Positions 45,396 to 56,237 of a stretch of 64,000 nt of DNA are shown piece after piece (position 1 is the stretch's first letter; every line of letters begins with the position of its first letter). The notes under the pieces were generated by a model that was not told the origin of the DNA, searched no databases, and saw only the letters and a program-made list of their open reading frames with translations. The DNA comes from Tetracentron sinense (Eukaryota; Streptophyta; Magnoliopsida; Trochodendrales; Trochodendraceae): positions 2,418,001-2,482,000 of the forward strand of contig CM026553.1 of NCBI GenBank assembly GCA_015143295.1, given 5' to 3'. The translations under genes and the position numbers were made by a program.

Positions 45396-47563
45396 AGTTT
45401 CCAGATTTTTTGCACTTTAGTATTTTGGGCATAACTTTTGACTCACTTATCGAATTTTAACGATTCAACTTGCATTGGACTCTTCATTAAAAAGAGAAAA
45501 ATTTTGAGTAATGGAAAAATTCTAATTTTGAGTTTTTAATTTCCTAAATGGGCTCTAAAGCTGAATGGTCTGAAAATGGAGTTCAGCAGCCCAGATTTGC
45601 AACAGATTTGACTTCAGAAATCGGAATTTTGACTCAACCCCGACTCGAAATATGAAAGAATGATTAACATGAACCTCGAAGAGGGTTTCAATAAATTTCC
45701 AAAAATTCAAGAATCACTCGATTCCGATAAGCGGTGACAAAACTAAGGCTATTCCAAGTTGAGGGTATGTTAATGCATAACCCTTGTTGATACTTAAGAG
45801 TACTCTATACTCTTACTTCCTTCATCCCAAACACTCATATACTTAAAAAAAAAGTATTCTTAAAGCTTTAATGTATGTCATCAAGCATCATACTCCCAAT
45901 ATACCAAAACCAAGTTTCTCATTAGCTTGATAACCATTCAAGACCTTATAATAGGCTCTAAGCCTTAGACACTATTCACAACCATACCATCAAGATCCGG
46001 GTTCTACAACTCTTCTAGAGTAATTTATATTGAGTTGATACTTGTCAAAACCAGACTTGACAAACCCAGCACTGGTATTTATCGATGAAATAGTTTTATC
46101 GAGAAGTTTATTTTCTATATAAAAGAAATGTAATTATTATTATTATTTCTTTTAAAGAATTTCTAAAATGTTTTTGAAAGTCCAAGTTTAACTAAAAAAT
46201 CAAAGAGAATGGTTCTTAATATAAGCTAGGGATTAAAGACAGTATAAGATATTACCTCGTAAGCTTATAACAATATTAGAAGTGGATGGACGCATCTATA
46301 AATAAATCTTGTGATAAAAATATTTGCAAGTAATTCTCTAATTTCTAGGGGTTAGTCACATTGTGTTAATGGACATTATTGTGATTATTGGAAGCCTAGG
46401 GACATTGATAAAATTCTATTGTCTTAATGGAGTTATAGGAAATGGTTTCCTAGTAACAATGTTTTAACCAAGAAGGGTTAAGCACTTGGTCCCACAACGG
46501 GAAATAGGAGATCCCTTTAGATCCCACACACTAGGACCTTCTTAAAGCTTTTAATTTAATTATTAATTAAATTAATTAATTTCTCTAAGTTATCACTATA
46601 TGCTATAGTGAAGCTCTTATAGGTTAAATCACATTGGATATGATTAACCAAATGGGTAGGACCCATTGGGAATTTTGATAAAAGATCAATTGATGACTAA
46701 GGGTTTGTGAACCCTTAAAGGGCCTATGGAAGTGGGGCCCACCTAGGGTGGGATGCCCACTTCAAGATGGAAGCCTTGTTTAAATTAGTTACTAATTAAA
46801 TGACTCCTTATTAGATAAGGTTAGTTAATTAGTTAGTTACTAATTAAAGATTCCATATTTGAAAGGGATTCCATTAGTTTGTTACTAATTAAGATTCCTT
46901 ATTAGATAAGGATAAGATTAGTTTGTTACTAATGGATAAGGTTAGTTTCTCTTAAAGATTAATCCTAATTAATTAGGAGTAATCAGGAAAGGAATCTTTT
47001 GAGGAATCCTAATTGGATTAGGATAAGGATGAGAGAGTCTTGGATTGCAAGAAAAGCAATCCAAGCTAAATCTATATAAAGGGTGGACGTCCACCCCTTG
47101 GAATTCACTCCAAGACTCCACATTTTCTCTCTCCCTCTCATAAAGTTCACGCCCCACTCTTCTCTTGTTGAAGTGTACGGTCATCCCTTCTTCTCTTGGT
47201 TTTAGTTTTCTCTTAAGCAAAAGCATAACCAATCTTGTTAAATCAATAAAGGATCTTGAGATTCAAGAAAAGAACAACGATCATAGAGCTTGAATTGGAA
47301 GGGCCATTAGCTTCCATTAGAGAAAGCTTTAAAAGAAAAAGAAGGTTCGTGTCAATCGCGAAGGAGACTTTACACTTGTGACGTTTTGCAAGCATTGTTC
47401 TAATGTGGATTTGACTTAACAATTTCAAAGTCGCAAAGGTGAATGTTGTTTTTTATCCTTCATTGAATAAAATCAATTAGAATCTTAGTCAAATCTTGGG
47501 ATTCGATGTATGCCCCCCAAGAACTGTTTTTCTAAAATTAAAAAGAAGCATACTTTCAAAAAT

Positions 47564-47705
47564 TGCTAAGGCAATTATCCTTGGACAATTGCTAAGTCAA
47601 ATGTCCACGGGCAATTGCCATAGCAAATGTTCATGGACACAATTGTTAAAACAAATGTCCACAGACGCAATTGCTAAAGCAAGTGTCCATGGATAGATGC
47701 TAAGG
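47564..47705 (+). repeat. Short tandem repeat beside Copia A
   Basis: About five units of roughly 28-30 bp carry AATTGCTAAGGCAA and TGTCCACGGAC-type parts. The same motif (CCTAAGGCAACTGTCCAAGG) lies left of Copia A at 4730-4750, so Copia A landed inside this array. Confidence 0.7.
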
Positions 47706-48798
47706 CTAGGATCTGTGAACATCAAAGATTGTCCACGGATACTAAAAAATATCAACGGACAAAAATTCATGAATATCAAGAAGTATCCATGGGCAAAAGT
47801 CCAAAGATGAATGTTGAGCTCACTAGATAAAAGTCTTGTGGGAAAGTTGCCTGTGGTTATAGACCACGGGTAGTGAATCACTAGTCTGGTGACCCTTGTC
47901 CTGAAAACTAAGGGATTCTAGCAATAAAACCAGAATTTCTCCCAGAAGTTATAGGATGCCTAGATGGGCATCCTGAGACTTCCTTGACCTGGGGAAACCC
48001 CCAAGAAATGTAAAAAATTGCATTCCAAGGGATCCTCATGCCAAAAAAGCCCAAAGAACGCCCAAATGGACACCTAATATCCTTTGATGAGGTCTAAAAT
48101 CCGTATTCTTATCTTCTGTAAATCAAGAAGATCCAAAAGAAAAAAAATCAGGGAAGAACACTGATTCTTTCCTACCATTAGCCCTGATTAGGGTGAGTCC
48201 TCACCTCGAAATGAAGAGGGAAAAGAAGGGCAGAAGAAGAAGGAATTCTTCTTGTAAAAGATGGATTCTGAGCTCAGAAAGATTTTTTGAGTTCAAAAGG
48301 TTAGAAAAGACAATGTGTCTTTCCCAATTCTAAGACACCCTTATATAGGGTGCCCTTTGGTCAGATCCTGACAATCCATTTCAAAATGGATGGTCTAGAT
48401 GATGGGGATTTTCCCCACCGTTCTGCCTTAATGGTTAAGGTGATCTCATCATAAGAGCACCTCAATAAGGGAAACCCATCGTGAGTTTCCTACTAACATC
48501 CTTAGTGGAAGGCAATTATGCCGCTCCACTATCATTATCAAGTGTCAGAATCTGGACAGATGGATCACTTCCAACCATCCAGATCCTGAGGGGCATTTGT
48601 GGGCAATGAAATCTCACCGTTCATTGCCTGGGTGCACGTGCAATTGCACATACCTGATTATTGTCTCTCAGAGAGATGATTAAGATTGCACGTGTGCCTA
48701 TGGCACATGCGGTCCTTTAGCCTATCAGCATTTAATGCTGATGTCTTGGCCATCATATCCTGGGACATGCTAGTGCATTGCCTGATCCATGAGGATCA
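47706..48798. other. Unclassified repeat with a minus-strand TATA box
   Basis: No coding sequence is visible. CCCTATATAA on the minus strand (48341-48350) sits in a setting like an LTR promoter (short A/T-poor flank, then AAGACACATTGTC). I cannot find both ends of an LTR. It may be part of an older retrotransposon that hosts Copia A. Confidence 0.3.
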
Positions 48799-50253
48799 TG
48801 TTAGACATATATACCCACGAAAGCCATTCCAGAATTGTATTTATCTATTTAATTAATAAATGCATATTTTACATTCGCACATTGTCTTCTACATTGGGTA
48901 ATATATCAAAAGTATCTCATTGGACGAGACTACTTTGTCCCTTAGTTAACATTGTAGGAAAATCATCCAATTAGTTGATAACTGATTGCTAAGGAGATAT
49001 GGTTTTCCGGTTCCTTATAGACCTAAAATTGTTCTAAGTTAATCAGGATACATCTGGACAATGTATTCCTAATAACTTACACATTGTTAGTTCCATATAA
49101 TGGAGTGATGAATCTCAATTTCTAAGAGAAGGGTCTCTTGACTAAGATGTGGATATAAGTAAGAAGTACTTATATTGCAATTGAATCGCTCAGTGGATAC
49201 CCTTAGAAATATACTATCCTTATATTTAGGGTAATCCATTTGACAGATTGTCCTCAACCTGAGAGGTCGACATCTTCTCTAGTATATGCCTATGTAGCTT
49301 TGATGTAGCCAATCGTCAATGTCCAACACACCGGACTAAATACGGGCTCGTTGGGTTATGTACGCTATATTAGAAGAAGTGTGTGTACTCTCAACGAGGA
49401 TTCCACTACTCTTACAGAGTAATTAATATTGAGTTGATACTTGTCAAAACCAGACTTAAAAAATCCAGCGCTGGTAATTGTGTTAATGGACATTAATTGT
49501 GATTGGTGGAAGTCCAGGGATATAGATGACATTCTATAATCCTAATGGAGTGATAGGAAAGGTGTTTCCTAGTAACAATACTTTAACCAAAAGGTTGAGT
49601 ACTTGGTCCCACAACCGAAAATAGGAGATCCCTTTAGATCTCACACACAAGGACTTTATTAAAGTATTTAATTTAATTATTTATTAAATTAATTAATTTC
49701 TCTAAGTAATCACTATATGGTATAGTGAAGCTCTAAAAGGTGGAATCACATTAGATGTGAAAAACCAAATGGGTAGGACCCATTGTGAATTATTTTAAAA
49801 AATAATTAAAGACCAAAAAGGGTTAGGAACCCTTAGGGGCGTGTGGAGTGGGACCCACCTAGGGTGGGACGCCCACTTCAAGGAGGTTATAATAATTGTT
49901 GTTATTTAATTAGTTTCTAATTAACTAAACTACTTATTGGACATGGTTAGATAGTTAGTTACTAATTAAAGATTCCTTGTTGGACAAGGATTCTATTAGT
50001 TTCTTGCTAATCAAGGAATCCTAATTGGATTAGGATAATGATATGGTTAGTTTGTTACTAATAGATAAGGTTAGTTTCTATGTTGATTAATCCTAATTAA
50101 TTAAGAAGAAATAAAAAAGGAAATAAATTCAGGAATCCTCATTGGATAAGGATTAGACTCTTTGGTTGCAAGCAACCAAACAAACCCTATATATAGGGGT
50201 GGACGTCCAATATTGTGGGGACACAATAATTTCCAGATTTTGGAATCACTCTT
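48799..50253 (+). mobile_element. Copia LTR (Copia A family), left part
   Basis: It starts TGTTAGACATATATACCC after GATCA and matches the Copia A LTR in the same order, with an internal deletion of roughly 300-450 bp at CCAGCGCTGG (about 49470). A TATA box CTATATATA near 50183 is followed by GGTGGACGTCCA. Gypsy element 1 interrupts it at 50254; the remainder would lie beyond the window. Confidence 0.88.
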
Positions 50254-50547
50254 TGTCTTGACTCAAAATACCCCCTAGGAGTTAAGGATACCTAAGTACG
50301 TGACCGTCGTGTCATATTGTCCTGTATGACACATTAGGCATACATACCATCTTGTCAAAGTACACAATTGAGAACATATAGCGAAACAAAGCGGAAGCAA
50401 TTTAATAACACTCCTATCGTTAGGTTCAAGTATGAACCAACAGAACATATCCTAAATATGAAGCATGGAGTGGACAAGTCCCACTCTCAATACCATTAAA
50501 ATATAAGTATACTTTCTCTCACTCTCTCAACAGAAATCGAAATCAGG

Positions 50548-50661
50548 TCACCTATGTAGTGCCCCCTCATCCTGGTAATGAACCATGGTAGGCTCCAGCT
50601 CGTAGTATTCTTCCTCAATCTAAGGCTCCGAATCACAAACATCAAAGGGAACATGTGCACC
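50548..50661 (-). pseudogene. Acidic LTR protein frame, copy h
   Basis: From ACA-GGT (ATG lost) to TGA at 50548 it reads GAHVPFDVCDSEP, then a TAG replaces the Trp of EPW, then IEEEYYELEPTMVHYQDEGA to LHR. It is close to copy f in sequence and tail type. The same Trp codon is also a TAG in copy e. Confidence 0.45.
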
Positions 50662-51906
50662 TGTCGAAGTCAATAATTCGGCTGAGCATGGAATACTCAG
50701 TCACATACAAACTACTAGCTAATAGTGAGAGAATAACAACATGGAGCATGCAAGACATAGAGCTGTGGAGCATAGAAATCTGTGAAAACCCGTACCAATT
50801 CCAAAACCATTTCTTATGAGTTTCTTATAAAATCCAAAACCTTATGAGTCTTATGAGCGTATGAGAATCAAGTCTTATGAGTTCTTAGAGTACCTTAGAG
50901 TTCTTAGAGTTCTTGTGAGATTTCTTATGAGGCTTTCGTATGAGCAAGAGGTTAGTACCCACAAAACCCTGGGCTACCAACCTCCTTGAGTTCTTGTGAG
51001 CTTAGAGACTTAGAGTAGTTATGAAATTCACTTATAAGCTTATGAGATTTACTTATGAGCTTAACTTAGAGCCAGACCTTAGCACCTATGAAATGACTTA
51101 GAGCCGGCCATGTAAATACCATTCATCGACTACATAGAAGTGGGCTACTAAGATCCTTGACCAACCTTCCCGTTAGCTTTATCCAATTTCTTATGAGATT
51201 TCTTTGAGCCAGATATGACATATCCTTAGATATGCCCTATCCTTGACCAACCCTTAGTTTGGCTTTATCAATGCTTTTGAGCTTGGTAGCTTATGAGTTC
51301 TTAGAAATTCTTATGAATGTTTCGATAAACCCGACTTATGAGAAAACCTTCAAATCATGCGAGACATGTAAGACATAGAGTGCATAGAGTTCTTGTGAAC
51401 ATCATACTATACATAGAAAGCTTAAAGACATGGAATAATAATCATAGAAATTCAATAATAGTGATAGCTTACAAACAATGAGAATCCATCATTTCAATTC
51501 ATTGATCTAAGAACACACTGTAAAATATGGTTTTATTGAAAGAATAGCCAAGGTTAGATAGTAGAGTGTATCTACCTGAAATGGAAGTTTTTACACTTCT
51601 GTGGAACAAGAATCAAGCTTGAGGAAGTTTGGTTGAAGCTTTGAGAAGCCTGAACCTTAATTGGAAAAATAAACCAAAAACCCCTCTTTGGATTTTAGAA
51701 TATTAGAATCACCTTAAGTAGAAAACTCAAGCTTTAAAACACTAAAATTGGTAAGGTACAAACCTTAGAAGCAAGAATTTAGCTTCACTTTGGCCGGAGA
51801 AGAATGCTTTGAGAAATCAAAGTTTTCTTCTTCTTCTTCTTCTCTTCTAAGAATCTTCAAAATCTATGCTTTAGGTTTGGATAAATCCATACCCACGAAA
51901 TTCCAT

Positions 51907-52072
51907 CTATTTATAGGCTAAAGGGTGCCAAAAATCCAAAAATATCTTAGGAAAATATCCCAAAATATCTCCCAAGGTCGGTGGAAGAGTTCTGGGCTGT
52001 TACAGGGTCATTTTTGGCCATTTCGGGGCTGACTTGTCGACGAGTGACGCTCACTCATCGACTAGTGAATAC
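51907..52072 (-). promoter_or_regulatory. TATA box and palindrome region, LTR copy h
   Basis: The TATA box (complement of CTATTTATAGG) is at 51907-51917. Upstream on the minus strand, 52037-52061 is an imperfect 25-base palindrome with 11-base arms TCGACGAGTGA and TCACTCATCGA. The position matches the GATCG arrays of other copies, but the motif is different. Confidence 0.5.
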
Positions 52073-52678
52073 AGTAACTTGCTTGAGTTTATCCTGCTTT
52101 AGTAATTTGACCATAACTTTTGACTCGCTTATCAGATTTAAACGATTCAACTTGCGTTGGACTTGTCTTTAAAAGGGAACAACTTTTATATTTTACAAAA
52201 TTTCTAATTCTTCTTTATTTATGGATCAAATTGCCCTTAAACTGACTGATCTGCAAATGGATTTCAGTAGCCCAAATTTACAGCAGTCTCATTTCTAGAA
52301 ATCTGACGTTTGACTCAACCTCAACTCAAAATCTGAAAAAGTTATAAACATGAACATCGAAGAGGATTTCGATATCTTTCTAATGGCTCAAGAATCACTC
52401 AATTCTAATTAGAGGCGCGAAATCTAGAGCTCTTTAAAATTGAGGGTATGTTTAGGCATCCCTTTCTTTGACACTTGGAGCATGTTATAATCTCATTTTT
52501 CATTTATCCGTCACCCCCAAAAATACTTTTCATACATATTTTGATTCATTCAAAACCTCATTTCATTATAAAACATGAACCCACAATTTCATTAAGGCTT
52601 TAGGCCTTGAAGGCACTATTCATAGCACTATTCACAGTACTATTCATAGGCTATGAAAGCGAGAATTGGGGTTCTACA

Positions 52679-52691
52679 TCCTCCCCCCCTT
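52679..52691 (-). other. Gypsy 1 polypurine tract
   Basis: On the minus strand AAGGGGGGGAGGA directly precedes the 3' LTR. It is the expected plus-strand primer. Confidence 0.9.
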
Positions 52692-52772
52692 ACAGAAATT
52701 TCATCCTCGAAATTAGGACGATACAAAAAAAACATGCCAAGGAACCAAATACATGGAATCTAACAAAAGAAA

Positions 52773-54170
52773 CTATACAAACAAGTGAGGGTACTTTTGC
52801 TTCACTTCGGCCTCACGCTCCCATGTAGCCTCTTCCTTGGAATGATGCTGCCACTTCACAAGGACAAGTGGAATAGTCTTGTTGCGTAAGACTTGATCTT
52901 GACGATCTAAGATCTGAGCCGGTTGCTCCACTAATGTGAGATCCTCACGAATCTTCATTGGATCAAGATCAATGACATGTGAGGGGTCCAGAACATATTT
53001 CCTGAGCATGGAAATATTAAAGATGTTATGGACCGCAGCCATGTGAGGAGGTAAAGCCACCCCATAAGCAATTTCTCCGATGCCTTTGATCACCTCAAAA
53101 GGTCCCACATACCTCTGGCTAAGCTTCCCCCTCTTGCTGAACCTCATGATTCCTCGGCTTGGAGAAATCTTCACAAAGACTCGATCCCCGACCTGGAATT
53201 CCAAGTCTCTGCGGCGAGTATCGGCATAACTCTCCTGTCGATCCTAGGCTGTCTTCAACCTCTCCTGAATGATCTTGACCCTATCTACGGTCTACTCGAT
53301 CAACTCAGGACCCAATACTTTTCTCTCACCAACTTCATCCCAATAAAGAGGGGCTCTGTAACTTCTCCCATACAAGGCCTCAAAAGGTGCCATCTGGATG
53401 CTTGCTTGATAACTGTTGTTGTAGGCAAACTCAACCAAAGGCAAATGATCCTCCCAACTACCCTGGAAGTCTAACATGCAAGCTTTGAGCATGTCCTTAA
53501 TCACCTGGTTCACCCTCTTGGTCTACCCATCAGTCTGAGGATGAAAGGCGGTGCTGAAATCTAACTGAGAACCCATAGAACTTTGAAAGCCCTTCTAGAA
53601 CCTGGAAGTAAACCTCGGGTCTTGATCAGAGACGATGGTAACTGGTACCCCGTGCAACCGAAAAACCTCCTTGGTGTATAAGGCTACGAGCTGGCTTATG
53701 TTGTACGTAGTCCAATAGGGTAGGAAATGTGCAAACTTTGTCAACCAATCAACTACAACCCAGATAGCATCGGAGACCCTTGTCATCCTTGGTAAGCCAA
53801 CTATGAAGTCCATCAAGATATTCTCCCATTTCCATTCTGGAATAGGGAGGGACTGTAAAAGACCTGCTGGCCTCTGATGCTCTGCCTTCACCTGCTCGTA
53901 CACCAAGCAATGAGCCATGTACTCTGCCACTTCCCTCTTCATGTTTCGCCACCAGTAATGCCTCTTGAGATTCTGGTACATCTTCGTACCCCTAGGATGC
54001 ACCGTGTACTTGGATCGATGAGGCTCGTCCAAGATCTCACTCCTTAACACCACGTTAGTGAGAACACACAACCTGCCTTTGAATGTGATGACACCATCAC
54101 TATTCAACGCAAACTCCTGACTGCCACTGCTAATCGACTTGTCTCGGTAAGCAAGCAACTCAGCATCAGA
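52773..54170 (-). pseudogene. Gypsy 1 integrase with chromodomain-like tail, broken
   Basis: On the minus strand the zinc site reads [11 protein letters not shown], then CLVYEQ, where the partner Cys is Tyr. The first catalytic Asp (MDFIVGLP) and second (VSDQDPRFTS) are present. The third block reads TDG-stop-TKRVNQ, with Lys where gypsy element 2 has the catalytic Glu ([10 protein letters not shown]). The C-terminal part 52773-53204 is open, with KRGKLSQRYVGPFEV and the tail EEATWEREAEVKQKYPHLF. Stops sit at 53247, 53292, 53523 and 53595. It is inactive. Confidence 0.9.
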
Positions 54171-56104
54171 ACTCTACAACTCCTTAATCCGAACCAGGAT
54201 ATAAGGCCTGACCGTAAGATTTACCATGAGTAGCCCAAAAGTAGGAATACTGAAGCTAGTATCGAGGTTCACCATTTCCTCCAACATCTTTCACTAGTGA
54301 ACCATCATGTGAGCCAAGTGTCCAGAGGTCTTCCTGCTTAGAGCATCTATTACTACATTCGCCTTACCTGGGTGGTACTGGATAGTGCAGTCATAGTCCT
54401 TCAGAAACTCTACCCAACGACGCTGCCTCAATTCAGCTCCTTCTAGGAAAACAGATACTTCAAGTTCTTGTAATCCATGAACACATCAAACTGTTCCCCA
54501 TAAAGGTAGTGATGCCAAATTTTTAGTGCAAAGAAAATTGCAGCAAGCTCTAGATCATGCATAGGATAGTTCTTCTTGTAGTCTTTCAACTGCCGGGAAG
54601 CATAGGTAATGACCTTCCCATACTGCATTAGAACACATCCCAACCCGATAAGTGACACATCACTGTAGACTACGAACCCGTCGCTCCCAAATGGAATTGT
54701 GAGAACAAGGGCTGTAGTAAGCCTCTTCTTCAACTCCATAAAGCTTGCCTCACACTTCTCGCTCCAAAAAAACTTAGCGTTCTTTCTCGTAACATAAGTA
54801 AGTGGAGCAACCAAGCTTAAGAATCCTTCCACAAACCTCCTGTAGTACCCTGCCAGGCTGAGAAAACTGCGGATCTCGGTAACACTCTTCAGCCTCTCCC
54901 AGTTCATCACTACATCTATCTTTGTAGAGTTAACTGAGATACCCTCGGTAAATACCACATGGCCAAGGAATGTCACATTTTCCAACCAAAACTCGCACTT
55001 TCTTAACTTAGCATACAGACTATGCTCTCGAAGAGTCTGCAACGTAAGGCGGAGATCTCTTGCATGATCATCCCATGTCTTTGGAATACACGAGGATATC
55101 ATCCACGAACACGATCACTCTTCTATCAAGAGATAGTCTAAATACCTGGTTCATCAAGTCCATGAAAGCCACCGACGCATTCATCAGACCAAAAGGCATG
55201 ACTAGGAACTTGTAGTGCCCATACCGAGTCTTGAAGGCAGTCTTAGGAACGTCTTCATCCTTGATCTTCAACTGATGGTACCCAGATCAAAAATCAATCT
55301 TCGAGAAGATCCTTGCTCCCTTTAGCTAGTCGAACAAGTCGTCTATCCGAGGTAATGGATAACGATTCTTGATCGTGACCTTGTTCAGCTGCCTGTAGTC
55401 AATGCACATCCGCATCGACTCATCCTTCTTCTTCACGAAGAGTACAGGAGCTCCCCACGGTGAAACATTCAGCCGGATGAAACCAAGCTTCTGCAATTCC
55501 TCCAATTGCTCCTTCAACTCCTTAAGCTCAATAGAGGCCATCCTGTACGGGGCCCTAGAAATCGGAGCAGTGCCAGGAGTAAGTTCAATAGCAAATTCTA
55601 TCACTCAATCTGGAGGCAACCCAGGAAATTCCTTGGGAAACACATCCATATACTAACATACAACCGGGATGGCTATGGAGTCTTGCTCCTCTGGTTTTGA
55701 TAGACTTAGAGCTATAAGACGGGCGATGTCTCGCTTCCGTAGCCCTCAGAAATGAAACGGCTTCTTCCCAACTGGTTTGAGGTTCAGCATCTTCTCGAAG
55801 CACGCCACATGCCCATAGTGAGTCGAGAGCCAATCCATCCCAAGAATGACGTCGATGTCCAAATCTTGAAATTCCAGGATAATTAGATCAACTGGCAAGT
55901 CATCCTACCCAACTTGTACAATGCAACCCCGATATACTTTGTCCGCATCGACCGACTTACTGAGCGGAGTTGAAATGGATAACTCCTGGGGTAATCGACT
56001 CAGCTCTGAGGCAAAGCCCTTGGCAAAGCTAGGCAAGATAAAAGAATGGGATGATCCAGTGTCAATCAACACATGCACTAAGCACTCACTAATCAAGAGG
56101 GTGC
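54170..56104 (-). pseudogene. Gypsy 1 protease, reverse transcriptase and RNase H
   Basis: On the minus strand the protease has VLIDTGSSHSF (about 56070-56040) and [10 protein letters not shown] (about 55850). Reverse transcriptase has [42 protein letters not shown] and the catalytic [10 protein letters not shown] (about 55110-55085). RNase H has [15 protein letters not shown] and [13 protein letters not shown], with [10 protein letters not shown] at its end. Stops at 55289, 55326, 55604, about 55654 and 54166 break it. The protease exon begins at the 3' splice site at 56104. Confidence 0.9.
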
Positions 56105-56237
56105 CTGAACATTATACTTACTACGTCAAACAAAGCGTAAAGACTTATAACATATAAGTAACATATTTATACAAGCATGTACATACATCACATACAGTCA
56201 ACATCTCATAAACTTAAACAATTTGACTTGAGCATAC
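56105..56237 (-). other. Gypsy 1 gag-pol intron (133 bp)
   Basis: On the minus strand the donor is CAAG/GTATGC and the acceptor GTTCAG/GCACCC. Read straight through, the frame meets stops. With the interval removed, gag (ALDDVVQ) joins protease (TLLISECLVHVLIDTG) in one frame through a shared Gly codon. Gypsy element 2 has a 135-bp counterpart at the same codon. Confidence 0.8.

Larger units (their letters stand above)
43572..46008 (-). mobile_element. Ty3/gypsy solo LTR, copy g
   Basis: A complete 2437-bp LTR has perfect ACTCT duplications (43567-43571 and 46009-46013). On the plus strand it begins TGTCGTGACCCAAAATACCC and ends CGGGTTCTACA. It holds an intact acidic frame (43819-43959), hairpins (43767-43782 and 43970-43990), CTTATGAG-type short repeats (44145-44400), a donor-like GTAAGT at 44975 and a TATA box with palindrome array (45173-45395). 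Confidence 0.94.
4756..47558 (+). mobile_element. Copia A: Ty1/copia retrotransposon split by nested insertions
   Basis: This is one copia element in the order LTR, tRNA-Met primer site, gag, protease, integrase, reverse transcriptase, RNase H, purine-rich tract, LTR. Its own sequence adds up to roughly 8 kb; the rest is five gypsy solo LTRs, two copia-type solo LTRs, a LINE and a CACTA element. The two LTRs differ at roughly one base in ten where I compared them, so the insertion is old. Every coding part is broken by stops, frameshifts or insertions. Integrase before reverse transcriptase identifies copia. Confidence 0.9.
42959..47558 (+). mobile_element. Copia A 3' LTR, split by LTR g
   Basis: It starts AGTTAGACATAT (ancestral TG changed to AG) and ends TACTTTCA at 47558. 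About 2.16 kb remain without the insertion. It has a TATA box CTATATAAA at 47072-47080, followed two bases later by the perfect palindrome GGTGGACGTCCACC (47082-47095). The AAAAT duplication follows at 47559. Confidence 0.92.
50254..52678 (-). mobile_element. Gypsy 1 3' LTR, copy h
   Basis: The LTR is 2425 bp, plus-strand start TGTCTTGACTCAAAATACCC, end GGGGTTCTACA. It holds the acidic frame (50548-50661), hairpins (50469-50485 and 50681-50701), CTTATGAG repeats (50805-51100), a donor-like GTAGATAC near 51570 and a TATA box (51907-51917). A divergent palindrome region at 52037-52061 (TCGACGAGTGA and TCACTCATCGA arms) replaces the GATCG motifs. Confidence 0.92.
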
